From assembly GCA_025094145.1 (NCBI GenBank), contig JALLLS010000002.1, positions 62,001-126,000 of the forward strand: a stretch of 64,000 nucleotides of DNA, written 5' to 3'. Positions 1-13,581 of this stretch are shown piece after piece. Made by a program: the position numbers and the translations under genes. Positions within the stretch are counted from its first letter, which is position 1. The number at the start of each line of letters is the position of its first letter. Under the pieces are notes generated by a model. That model made no database searches. It was given only the letters and a program-made list of their open reading frames with translations, and had not been told where the DNA came from. The DNA comes from Spinellus fusiger. Taxonomy: Eukaryota; Mucoromycota; Mucoromycetes; Mucorales; Phycomycetaceae.

Positions 1-1670
1 ACAACAGGTCAGATTCTACACACAACAGGTCAGGCAGAAAGGCGTCTTCTATCAGACCTACTCTTAGGGTTAGGTGAGATGAGGAAAAGGTGAACACTAT
101 GTGCTGTTATTTTGTGTGTGTGTATTGGTGGATAGATTCTTTATTGGTTCAGCCGACACACTCTACTATGCTAAAGGTTTTTTTTTTTAAATGAATAAAT
201 TAAAAAAGAAAGGATATGGGCAGTCACATAAGAGAAAAGGTACAAGGTGTGATGTGCTATGACGTAGCACAGGTAGGAAACAATACAAGTAAATAAGATA
301 TACTCTTTTATTGATCGTAGTGTTTGTTCTTATTTATACTGTTCTATAATACCACAGCATTGTCTTTTATAAGGTCAATGGCTTATACTAAGGCCATAAC
401 TCTTCATTGATCTTAACCACCGTTCTGGTTGAGCTCATCGCTCTCAACAAAGGGCAGTCACGGGACCACGGGCTTCGGATGGGGGAGTGGGTGGTGATGT
501 GACATGAGATGGCACTGCACCTTTCTTCTGCAGTGGAGCCGAGAGAGAGAAAGAGAAAAAGCATATTGTATTTAGAAAGTGGGGCCTCATTGTGTGTTCC
601 TTGTGATCCCTGATTGGACAGACTCCTGACTACACATCATCACTGGCTGACATAGCTATAAGATCAATTGACTAAAGGCATAATAAAATTAAGTCAACAA
701 GTTTCATTTCCACCTGATAGAATAATAGAGGTGCTGCACTCAGTAGTAAAGTTGTTCACATGCCATCCAATGAGGTTTGTCTCTTTCTCCATGCCCTCCT
801 TTTTTCTTCTTTCATTGTACCCTCTGTTGACTTTCTACTGCATAACAAAGCAAGACCATGCTGTAGTCTTGTTGTTGTAATACAAAAAGTCCATTCTATC
901 CTTGGCTAGAATAGAATGTTGATCTTGCTTTTTGTTTTCCACCAATAGCATCATACTAAGAATGCACTGGTTCAGGAAAAAAGCGTGGTTGTGTTGTATA
1001 TATTGTGCTGCCCTTTAACATACGCGTCGATTTCTTGGACGAGATGTTCTAATAACAGTACACCTCTACAAGAAGAGAACAAAAAACAGCAAGGAAGAGT
1101 TTCCCCAGTGTCTAGTTTTCTTCTAGTTGAGGCAGGGGTTTATTCTGTGTTCGGCCTTACGATACCAGTCTATAGACTAGAGAGAAAATAAAGGTACCAA
1201 GATTTCGAACAGTAGGGTTGGATAAAGAGGTGGTGGTTCGGGTAGGTAGGTGGGTGTGGATAGAGAGACAAACACTGAAGATACACTGGTTTCGAACCTT
1301 TTACGGCATCATCCTTGTGCAGCACACACATATATATATATACAGACTGCTTACCTTTATTTTACAAAGAGAATAAAGAAACACCTTGACAAACAAAAAA
1401 TAATATTCTAAAGAAGAGTCTATTTTGAAAGAACAAAGAGAAAGAGAGAGAGAGTAAACAACGCGTCATTCTAGATTCAACACCAGCCCTCAAACATAGA
1501 TTGGTAATCCACGCTTGTGATTGGCTCGCTCGACAGAGGAATCACTCCACACCCCACGGCTCGAGTAAGAATAACCTTCCTCCTCCTCTTCCTCTAATAT
1601 AACAGTCACACCAAGCCACTTCCTTTGACGTCCTGGTCTCTTTCTCTCTTGTTCCCCCTGTCTCTTCCCC
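1..1670. other. Intergenic / unresolved left edge
   Basis: No gene could be supported here. The sequence is AT-rich with short purine and TG runs. A GC-richer island at about 420-545 is open in several frames on both strands, but none gives a recognisable protein. It could be the last exon of a minus-strand gene, since AATAAA-like signals lie to its left at about 300-320, or a relic. The first 30 bases contain a short imperfect direct repeat around ACAACAGGTCAG. Confidence 0.4.
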
Positions 1671-2478
1671 ATGTCACTGTTGTCTCGCTCATGCCCACGC
1701 ATTCAGGGCTTCTCTGTGGCTCTAAACACTACAAGCAAGGTAAAAGGCCCCTTTGTTTTCAGGAAAGCTCAATAGCCCCAGAGATATGCCCATAAAAAGG
1801 CGTCTATTCAGGTCAAGCTGAATGAATATATAGAGGGCCTTGGTCTGGAAGGTAATAACAGTCTCCAAGTGCACTTGTCTCAACCCAATGTATAGGTGAG
1901 GTGGTGTCTGTCCGAGGTAAGTAGTAGTCTACCAGCCACTGTTTTCTTTTTGCTATAGGACTGACCCACACACACACCTTTATGATACACACCAGCTGGA
2001 TTGATGCGCAACATTCTCTACCCTGCCAACAAGGCCACCTACATCCAGGTGTACAAGGGAACACGCAACCGACAGTGGGAAGAAGAGCAACTGAACCAGC
2101 CCACCCTCACAACACAGGTATATGTCCTTGGCTACCTATCCTTGGTTACATCACCAAGGCCTTGCTGACCTGTGCTTCTAGGCCCCCTCACTGCTGTCCA
2201 AGCGCAAAGAATCCGCCAGTCTGTTCAAGAAGATGACTCAGTTGAGTGCATTAACCTTTAAGCGTGCCATCATCCCTGGCTCCATCAACACCTTTGGCTC
2301 TGTCACCACAGACGACGTTCTTCTTAAACTGGCAGAACAAGAGATCCAGCTGGACCGACAGACAGTGGTGCTGCACTCCAACAGTGGCCGAATCAAGACC
2401 CTAGGAGAACATCTTGTTACTGTTACGAGTGGCCACCAATCCGTGACTCTCAAAGTAGTAGTGGAGGCAGCACACTAA
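1671..2478 (+). CDS. MRPL9: Mitochondrial large-subunit ribosomal protein bL9m
   Basis: Five exons: 1671-1739, 1812-1851, 1896-1916, 1996-2117, 2182-2478, giving about 159 aa. The first exon encodes a Ser/Arg-rich N-terminus (MSLLSRS...) typical of a mitochondrial presequence. Exons 2-4 give the bL9 N-terminal signature: a Gly-x-Gly-x-x-Gly-Glu-Val-Val turn, then an Arg-Asn-x-Leu-x-Pro motif (MRNILYPANKATY). Exon 5 holds the C-terminal bL9 domain (FGSVTTDDV, IKTLGEH, TLKVVVE). Known of the family: bL9 binds 23S-type rRNA at the base of the L1 stalk. The phases of all four introns agree (0, 1, 1, 0). The start is the only ATG that gives a targeting-like leader. The LRR gene follows on the same strand 98 bp downstream. 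Confidence 0.85.
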
Positions 2479-2576
2479 GTAGCATCATGTCCAAAAATAG
2501 ACATTTTCCATTTGTGTTATTTCTTCTCCTGAACAAATAATAACAAACACTTCTTTCTTTTGTTGTGTTGTTTCCC

Positions 2577-4102
2577 ATGGGACAGGGCACAAGTAAAATA
2601 GATGGGGGGCTTACCTTTGGCTATCTCACTTCAACAGTCACTTCTAAAGTCATGGCCCCTCATGATCGGCTAGTGACTCATCCCGCCCTATATGGCCTTG
2701 ACTGCCATGAGACGTCTTCTTCTGGCCCTTCAGAACAACTTGTACAAGACCTGGACTATATCGATACCACCTACTATGCCACCACGCGTTCTTCTCTCTC
2801 TGCAGCCACAGTCACAGACACAGTCACCGATACCACCACCACCATAGCAACAGCAACCACAGCAACCACTACCACAGCAACCACTACCATAGAAACCACA
2901 GCGTCTCGGCTAGATGTTGCTGCTGTGTCCAAGGCCTCACGAGACGGACAGCTGCTGGAGGTGCATCTCTCCTACCGCTCGATTGCTGTTCTCAGTCCAT
3001 GCATTGGCCTCCTCACCATGATACGTAAACTTGACCTGTAAGTACTCTCTCTCCATCCACAGACAGTCCTCACAGTGTTAGTTCCTGCAACTCTCTTTCG
3101 ACTCTCCCTGATACGATTGGCTACCTTGTCCATCTTGAAGAACTCCTACTGGTCAATAATGCCATGACAGACATTCCAGACACCGTCAGCTACCTCACCC
3201 GCTTGACGGTCCTGGACCTCGCCCACAACCACCTCACCCACCTGCATCCATGCATTGGCCATCTCAAACAGCTACGGACCCTGGGACTGTCGAACAACCA
3301 ACTGACCCGGCTCCCCGAAGACATTGGCCATCTCACCCACCTGACAGCCCTGGACCTTGCCCACAACCACCTCACCCGCCTGCCTGCTGAAATCTCTCAG
3401 CTGTCCTTCCTGCGTCGACTGTCACTGGAGGGCTGTCCACTCGACACCCACCTGAGCTATGCCCTGGCCTCCTCCCCGCCCAGTCTAAAAGAACTGTGTG
3501 CCAGACACATGGTACGTGCACAGCCGCCCTCCCACTATGCCCCCCTGCTGCCGAGCCACTTGATCCACTATCTGTCCTGTGCCAAGATGTGTACGTTCTG
3601 CCATGGTCCTTACTTCACTAGCTATGTTGTGCGCGGGCGTTTGATGGAGCGACCCGATGTCACCCTGCCCCTTGAGTACCGTCTGTGCTGTGCTCACTGG
3701 AGAGATGAGGACGACCGGCTGCTCGCCATGTTCTCCCAGGCCTCCCCCTCCCACTCCCTTCCTCGGTACAGGAGCCATCTCCAGCCACTGCCTGCTCTCG
3801 AGGTGCCTGTGGAGAACACCACGCGCGGCCTTCAGCACCGGTCTCACCCTGGGGCAGTGCCTTCTGTCTCTGCTGACACAGAGAACAATGAAGTCGTAGG
3901 AGAGGGATCACAGAGAGTGTCTGGCGTGTCTGGCGTGTCTGGTGTGTCTGGTGTGTCTGGCGTGTCTGGTGTGGCCGGTGTGGCCGGTGTGGCTGGTGTG
4001 TCTGGCTGGAAGGTGCAGCGGCTAAAGAAAGTCATGAACAGAAATCAGTCTGGGTTTCTTACCCTGAGCCATTTGAAGCGATCAGCTGCTTCCCAAGGAT
4101 AG
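2577..4102 (+). CDS. Leucine-rich-repeat protein with putative N-myristoylation site
   Basis: Two exons, 2577-3037 and 3082-4102, give about 493 aa. The first ATG yields MGQGTSK, which fits the N-myristoylation rule (Gly2, Ser6), so membrane attachment is inferred. Residues about 75-110 are a Thr/Ala low-complexity tract. About six LRRs of the 23-residue SHOC2/Ras-suppressor type follow (repeating LxxLDLAHNxLTxLPxxIGxL), and the 44-nt intron is removed inside one repeat. After the LRRs comes a Cys segment (CAKMCTFC ... CCAHW), a possible zinc-binding knuckle seen in some LRR proteins. Next is a tandem Gly-Val-Ser/Ala repeat from a 9-nt minisatellite, then a Lys/Arg-rich tail. Exact function is unknown; LRR proteins of this kind act as scaffolds. 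An antisense open frame over the repeats is a codon-bias shadow. Confidence 0.75.
3921..4005 (+). repeat. 9-nt coding minisatellite (Ser-Gly-Val / Ala-Gly-Val)
   Basis: About nine copies of a 9-nt unit (consensus GTGTCTGGC/T, later GTGGCCGGT) lie in frame within the LRR gene and encode a Ser/Ala-Gly-Val array. The count is likely variable between strains because unit length is a multiple of three. Confidence 0.8.
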
Positions 4103-4691
4103 ATTCCGCCTAAAGAAGTATCCATGGTTGATATTCCAAGGGTAGGATGGGCATCTATGTCTATGTCTATGTCTGTGTCTGTGCCTGTGTTTGTGTTCGT
4201 GTCTGTGCCTGTGTCTGTGCCTGTGTTTGTGCCTGTGTTTGTGTTTGTGTCTTTGTCTGTGCGTCTTTTTTTTTGTATATTGTTTTTTAACCTTTTTTTG
4301 TATTAAAGGCCTTTTGTGTGTGTGTGTGTGCGTGCGTGATTTCTTGCTGTCTTTTATATAATTGTTGGTGTGTGTTCTTTAGAGTGTCCAAGGCCAGTGA
4401 GCTTATGGAGTGTGAAGGGTACTGTAACTCATTGTAACTCATTGTAACTCATTGTAACTCATTGTAACTCATTGTAACTCATTGTAACTCATTGTAATTC
4501 ATTGTAATTCATTGTAATTCATTGTAATGTCCAATGCAAATGCATACCCTTGTACGTCACTGCAGATATCTCGCTTCCACAAACCCAGCCAATTTGAAGT
4601 CACGTCTCTATTGACACTGCTTCTGTCGCAGCTTGTTTTTTTTTCTTCCTCTATTTGGATTTCAGTGCAATACTCCACCTCCACAGGCAAC
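4103..4691. repeat. Spacer with hexanucleotide and 10-bp tandem repeats
   Basis: The spacer between the LRR and kinesin genes contains a TCTATG/TCTGTG-type run (about 4157-4260), a TG run (about 4313-4335) and a clean 10-bp array with unit GTAACTCATT, about ten copies, at about 4424-4528. The last three units change to GTAATTCATT, which suggests ordered expansion. An open frame through the first run is a repeat artefact. Confidence 0.75.
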
Positions 4692-8072
<3,381 letters not shown>

Positions 8073-8238
8073 TTTTATCCTGATCATTTCCAGTCCAAAG
8101 CATACACCATGTGTTGTAATAAATTTATTGTATATGAACTACCAATGTATATGAGGTTGAATCAGAGTGGAGTGGAGTGGGGTGGGGTGGAGTGATATAA
8201 AGAGTGGCATGGCTGTCTTATAACCTATAATATCTTGT
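8073..8238. other. 3' flank of kinesin gene
   Basis: Contains an AATAAA-type signal soon after the stop (about 8117-8125) and a GGAGTGGAGTGGGG purine run. No gene seen. Confidence 0.5.
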
Positions 8239-8256
8239 CATGGAAGAAAAAGATAT
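8239..8256. repeat. LINE target-site duplication, left copy
   Basis: The 18-bp sequence CATGGAAGAAAAAGATAT here is identical to the copy at 13564-13581. The two bracket the LINE exactly: its A-rich 3' end meets this copy and its 5' end meets the other. This is the expected product of target-primed reverse transcription. Confidence 0.85.
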
Positions 8257-11200
8257 TTTTTGTAAGGATTTAGTTTTATTTAAATCTTTTAGCAACGGAC
8301 ACACGTCACACTGAGCGGTGATGCCGTGAGGGAACTGGTAGAAGGAGAATAACTATGTAGAACCAGGAATTAAATATATACACTTAGTCAACAGCGTCTC
8401 TTTCTCTGAGGAAGAGAGAAACAGCTGTAAAAGAAGAAGAAATGATCATAGAAGAAGAGAAAGGAATGTCATCGAAAATCAATCGCCAATGGGCACGCCA
8501 CAGTTCACCAAGCACACTGCCAATGATCTGAGAGCTTCTAATATCTAATGGGTCGGGAGGGAGCTTAAGAGAGAAAATGTGAGATAGAACATCGGATTGC
8601 TTGGGCGGACAGGAAGAGAAAAAATGATTATAGAGAGCACACCACACAGGCCACTTGGCTGGACACTGTACTAGAAAGTGCTCAATAGTGTCAGTAAATT
8701 GAGAGCAGACTTGACACTGTGGTGACGGGAGAAATGTTGGTGAAATATGGTGAAGTAAGGATGCATGGGGAAGCTTAAATTGTAGTGCTCGATACCAAAT
8801 GTTGCGGCCGACATGACTAATTGGAAATTTCCAAAAGTCAAGCCAAAGAGCAGAAGAGATATGAGGGACAGTAGGTGTGAGTGCAATACTTGCAGAAAGA
8901 AAGCGATAAGTACTTCTGGTCATTCCAGTAAGCTTTGGTGAGGCAAAAAGAGCCGTAACAAGGGGAGTTGCATCCACTACTCCAAGAATACCATCATGAT
9001 TTCCATAGGGATGAGAAGGTGGAAGACATACTCTGGCAAAAGAATGCCGAGATATTGTCTGAAAGGATATAACGGAACGGAAATAGGAAGAGATGAGACG
9101 AATGCCCACAGATCTAGCAGGAAGGCTGCGTTGACATAGATGGCCCACCAGGGGATTAAATTCATAGGCATCTCGTACTAGTAGTTTGGTGTGGCCTGGG
9201 CGGTATACTGGCGGATCAAGAGGAGAAGGAAAGGAGACCGATAGCAGGGGAAGCGTAAGGAGAGTAGCAGGAGAGAGAAAAACATCATCTGTGATAGATG
9301 GAAGATGGGAGAAAGCACGAAACAGAAGTGTAAAAATAGAGAAAGGCTCTTTGATAGAGTATGTTCTCAGCAGAGGAAAGAAAAAAGGAAGGCGATGATC
9401 TTGTATGCCAGTACAGGCAGCAAGAATCTCTTGAGCAAGGAACGAGATGGGCAGGGCAGGCAATGGAGGGTACAGTAGTAGTGGTATTAGCCAGCGTAGT
9501 TGAAGGGCAGATTGTTGGACATAAGGATCCAATATTCCAAGACCACCACTGGCCCGAGGAAGACATAGAGTGGAAAATGCAATAGGAGGAAACATCCGCT
9601 TCATCAGAAACTTGCTAATGATAGACTGGAGTGATTGAAAGAAAGTACGAGGAAGAGGTGTGATGCGGATGACATGCCAAAGAGTAGAGAGAATGAGAGT
9701 GTTAACAATGGTGGCTCTGCCACGAACTGAAAGAAAACGTTGGCTGTGTATATTGGTGGCGGATCTTATCTTTCCAAGTAGTTGTGCGCAGGTAGATTGC
9801 CGTTGCTGTCGAGAACAAATGAGTGGATACCCAAGGTAGACCAAAGCAGTAGGGCAAGTATTGTCAAACCAAGCTGTAATCCCTGCCTCAATGAGCAATG
9901 GCTGCCATTCAGGAAGAGGACATCCAGAGAGAGAGAAAGCATGAGTTTTTTGAAGGTTCATCCTGGCATTGGATGCCTGTCCATATATTCTTAAGTGGTG
10001 TAGTATCCGTTCCAAGTCTACTGGATCCTGAAGAAAGACAACTACATCATCAGCATAAGCTAGAACACGAAGAGAAGATGTGGGAGGAGGGGTGACTGAT
10101 GGTGACAGAACAGGAGGAAGAAAACCTTTGAACGAGGTGTCTTGCAGCACACTCAACAGAAAAGGCTCCAGAACAAGATTAAAAAGAACAGGGGAAAGAG
10201 GATCACCCTGTCGAAGACCACGACTTTGCCTAACTGGTTGTGAGAGATGTCCATTGACATTGATGCGAATGCGAGTAGAGAAGAAAAGAGCAGTGATGCT
10301 ATCTACAAGAGATCGCGGAAAAGAAAAAGCTAGTAGTGTCTTGGTGAGCCAGGACGGGTGAACTCTATCATACGCCTTTTCTTGATCAAGAAGAAGGCCT
10401 ATTGCTGCTGAATTCGTATTCTTTGCACGTTCCATGGCCAGACGAACCAAGATTCCATTATCAGCAATAAATCGTCCAGGAAGAAAGCCGGTTTGACAAG
10501 GATTAATACAAGTACGAGCTACTTTAACCATCCTTCCATTGACCAAACGAGTGAATACTTTCGCATCACAGTTGATCAAAGAGATGGGTCGCCAATTCTT
10601 CAAAGTAGAGAGATCACTTTTCTTGGGCAAAAGGCACATGCTAGTTTCCTGCCAAGAAGGAGGGAAAAGAGCAGACAAGAGAGCATCGTTGTAGACCTGA
10701 CATACAAGACTGGCATAGTCTTGCCGCCTGAATACTAAATCCAGAATCCCATATGGCAATCCATCTGGGCCAGGGCTACTGCACCAAGGAGCACGCCGAA
10801 CACCCTGTTGGATGTCCTCAATAGTGAGTGGTACCAGAAGATCCTCTTGTTGTTGGGCACTTATCTTTCTGTCATCTGGTATCTGTCCAAGCAGAGTGTT
10901 GACTGAGTCTTCCTCAGTTATCTCTGGTGTGAACAGAGTGGTATAGAAGGCCTGTGCGGCTTCTGTCATAGTAGAAGGAGTGTCACATAATGCATTAGTG
11001 GTAGGATGATGAAGGGGCGGTACTGTTCGTTGAGTTTGTCGTGTCTGGATTGTGGCTTTAAGGTACCCAGGGGATTTCTCGCCCTGTTCCCGCCAATGTT
11101 TCCCAGCACGTAAAGCAGCAATATCCACTGTTTCCTGTTGAAGTTCAGCGATCTCTCTATTCAGTATGGCAAGTGTTGATGTTCTTAGGTCTGTAGGAGG

Positions 11201-13563
11201 ACAACTGCGAAGAAAGTGATTGAGTTTACTCTGTAGTTCTCGAAGCTTGCGCTCTTTCCATGGTTTGTGTCGACGTCCAAAAGACTTGGCTACTCCACTA
11301 ACCGTTGATTTTACCTGCTCCCATTGTTCTTGAGGAGAGGATGAAAGGTCTAACAACGGCAAAAGATTGCTAAGGTGTGTGTCTAACTTTTGACAGAAGT
11401 GTTTGTTGCGAGTGAGAAGGGGGTTAGCTCTCCAAAGGCCTCGTCCACTCTTAGGAGAGATTAAACGAAGGGAAAAGGAGAGTAAAGCATGATCTGTCCA
11501 GGCAGGATTAGTAAAGTCCACAGTGGACTCAACCAAATTGTCAGAGAGAGAGAAGTATAGGCATAGTCAATAGTTGACATAATCTTGTCATTATGACGGA
11601 AGGTAGGCATAGGTGTAGAGCCTGTGGGTGTCATACAATCCACAAACCGTTCTTTTAGCATATCATGCCAGCCAGCTGGAGCATTGCTTTGAGAATTGGG
11701 ACGGGCATAAGAGAAGTTGAAATCCCCCATCAAAAGAAGACGATTGTAACAGTCATCTAAATCCGAAAAGGGGGCCGAGCGAAGGAGAGATGTATAGAAG
11801 GAATGTCGAAGGGTATATGAATGAGAAGGAGCATATAATACCATAATGTAAAATGGAATAAAGTATTCACTAGCATGGGAGACTCGAGCAAGAATAGCCT
11901 TGTCATCTTCAGGAATCGGAATACGTTCCAATATGACTTGTGGGGTGAATGATACAATACCGCAGCTGTAAGTCCAAAGGGAGGAATGGGCACAAAATTG
12001 TGAGTGAAGTTGTGATTGTAAGGAAGGTGTGGAAGCGTGTGTTTCTTGTAAGGCAAGAATATGAGCATCTTGGCTGCGTAAGTGTCGAATGAGATGGGAA
12101 CGTTTTTTAGGATCAGATATTTTGGCCAGGCTGTTGCAATTAAGACTTGCAACTTTGATAATGGTAGATTTCTCTATCATTAAAGATTAAGTCTAAAAGG
12201 CTTCCCGGCATGACGGGGAGGGTTGGTACGGGAAGGAACTACAGATGTCAAGGACTTGAATCCTTTGGAAACACCTCTACTTGTGGTGGTCTTTGCTATC
12301 GACTTGAGTGTTGGTGTAGATACACTCGACTTATTATTACGCAGTGCCCGTCCAATTGACTGTGAGGTGCGTGGTGAGAGGTGAGGGAACTCTTCTGCCA
12401 TTGTGCTGGCAGTGGACTGGTATGAGATTACCGAGTCTGCTGAGCCCATCTCTGACTCTGTAGACATGGAGGCCTCTACCTCAGGCGGACTGGCCAAGAC
12501 TAAGGTAGTATTTGTCTGCTTTTCTGATGCAGGCAGGAGTACCGTGGGTGCCAGTGGTGTATTCTCTGAGGAGATATCTACACTCTCCTCTGATACTGTA
12601 GGCGATATCATAGGCTCAGACATAACCTGTTCTTCCAGACGTGGCAAGGTCTGGTGAGAAGGAGCTGGTGTACGTCCTCCTTTGCTGTTGTTGTGGTGGT
12701 GGCTGTGGGATTGAGCTCCAATTGGCTTCTCTGGGCAAGAAGTAGCAATATGGCCTGGCTTTAGGCACTTCCAGCATCTGCACTGTCTACTGGGTCTTTG
12801 GGGGCACTAGTTTCTGTCATGTCCATGTTCATGACAATACCTACACCATGTGGGCATGTCATTCCACATGGCATGAAAGCCATCAGAAGTGTTCATCCAC
12901 GGAATGAGATGAGTAAGAGGATCAATGTCTTGTCCTTGTTGGGGATCAATGTCCATAATGGCATACCCAGTACCCATGTATGACTGAGTCTTGGGCTCAC
13001 GACACAGGCCAACGTCCAGAATGCGACCAAAAGGCTGCAGACTCTGACGCATGCCATGAAGTAGATCAGGAATGTCCATGAATGGAAGACGAGATAGGTT
13101 CAGGCGGGTGATATTGGTGGATCGGTCTTCTGCACGAGAAGCAAGAATGACAGTGTTATCTTTTTCAAATAACAGTCCTTCATCACAAGCACGGGAGATC
13201 TCATCCTGGAGTTCAGGGTGAAAGTTAACCTCACATAGATGCTTGGGTCCTTCTTTGGGGAAGATAGTACCCCGGCGAAGAGGGTACTGAGCAGTAATCA
13301 GCTCCAAGAGCTGAAGTTGTGTTTCTGAGCGACTCGAGACGTCAAAAATGACACTTCCAGGAGAACGACCATTTCTCTAGATGAGAGTCTGTAGGACCTT
13401 ACGTCCAGTTGATGAAGTTGTAATGAGCTTGTCATTATGAACTAATGATTCGCGCTGGTTCGATACCACTCGGGCCCAAGTGCGAGAAGGTGCATGTTGG
13501 GTGTTGGGTGGGTGGGTGGTGTTTGCCTGAAGCAGGTGGTTCCTGAGTGTTAGCGGAGAAAGC
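8257..13563 (-). mobile_element. L1-like non-LTR retrotransposon (LINE)
   Basis: A 5.3-kb element on the minus strand, with ORF1 (zinc knuckles), ORF2 (AP endonuclease, reverse transcriptase, C-terminal Cys/His motif), a short 3' UTR ending in ACAAAAA and an 18-bp perfect target duplication. ORF1 has two in-frame amber codons and a frameshift, and ORF2 has one frameshift, so this copy is probably dead although the RT frame is intact. The 5' end starts inside or just at ORF1, which suggests slight 5' truncation. Known: L1-like elements (Grem-LINE1 of Mucoromycotina) sit near Mucor centromeres; membership of that family is inference. The reverse strand is open over long stretches, but those frames are shadows. 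Confidence 0.9.
8384..12180 (-). pseudogene. LINE ORF2: endonuclease / reverse transcriptase, one frameshift
   Basis: The first part (12180-about 11540) is the AP-endonuclease-like domain, with the LQETHAS glutamate, GDFNF and, after the shift, WTDHALL as the catalytic Asp-His. The second part (about 11550-8384, over 1000 codons open) has RT motifs in order: LLPKKSDLSTLKNWRPISL, LLLDQEKAYDRV, SRGLRQGDPLSPVLFNL and the catalytic YADD. It ends with a Cys-x2-Cys...His-x4-Cys motif (CQVCSQFTDTIEHFLVQC) of the zf-RVT type. The frame change falls in a (TC)n tract at about 11541-11552 and looks like a 1-nt slip. No RNase H domain was seen. Start ATG 12180-12178 overlaps the ORF1 stop as TAATG. Confidence 0.88.
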
Positions 13564-13566
13564 CAT
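12180..13566 (-). pseudogene. LINE ORF1: RNA-binding protein with CCHC zinc knuckles, broken
   Basis: The frame runs from the ATG at 13566 to TAA at 12182-12180. Interruptions are a frameshift at about 13480-13500, an amber codon at 13379-13377 and another at 12809-12807. The second amber lies between two knuckles: WCRYCHEHGHD upstream and CWKCLKPGHIATSC downstream. The C-terminal third is Ser/Thr-rich, then basic. Apart from the breaks, the sequence stays in one frame for more than 1 kb. ORF1 proteins of this type coat the element RNA. The ATG lies within the target duplication (13564-13566), so the native start may have been lost. Confidence 0.8.
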
Positions 13567-13581
13567 GGAAGAAAAAGATAT
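13564..13581. repeat. LINE target-site duplication, right copy
   Basis: Identical 18 of 18 to 8239-8256. It marks the 5' junction of the minus-strand LINE. Confidence 0.85.

Noticed and set aside
420..545. GC-rich segment as a conserved exon
   Set aside because: Open in several frames on both strands, so coding strand and frame cannot be decided; left as unresolved.
4124..4306. Open frame with Met-Ser and Val-Pro repeats
   Set aside because: It is a translation of a TCTATG/TCTGTG simple repeat in the spacer; no gene signals.
4424..4528. Regular short repeats resembling a CRISPR array
   Set aside because: Units are head-to-tail 10-mers without unique spacers; this is a simple tandem repeat in a eukaryotic genome.
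9186..10738. Several plus-strand open frames across the LINE
   Set aside because: They are antisense shadows of the ORF2 coding sequence; none has motifs.
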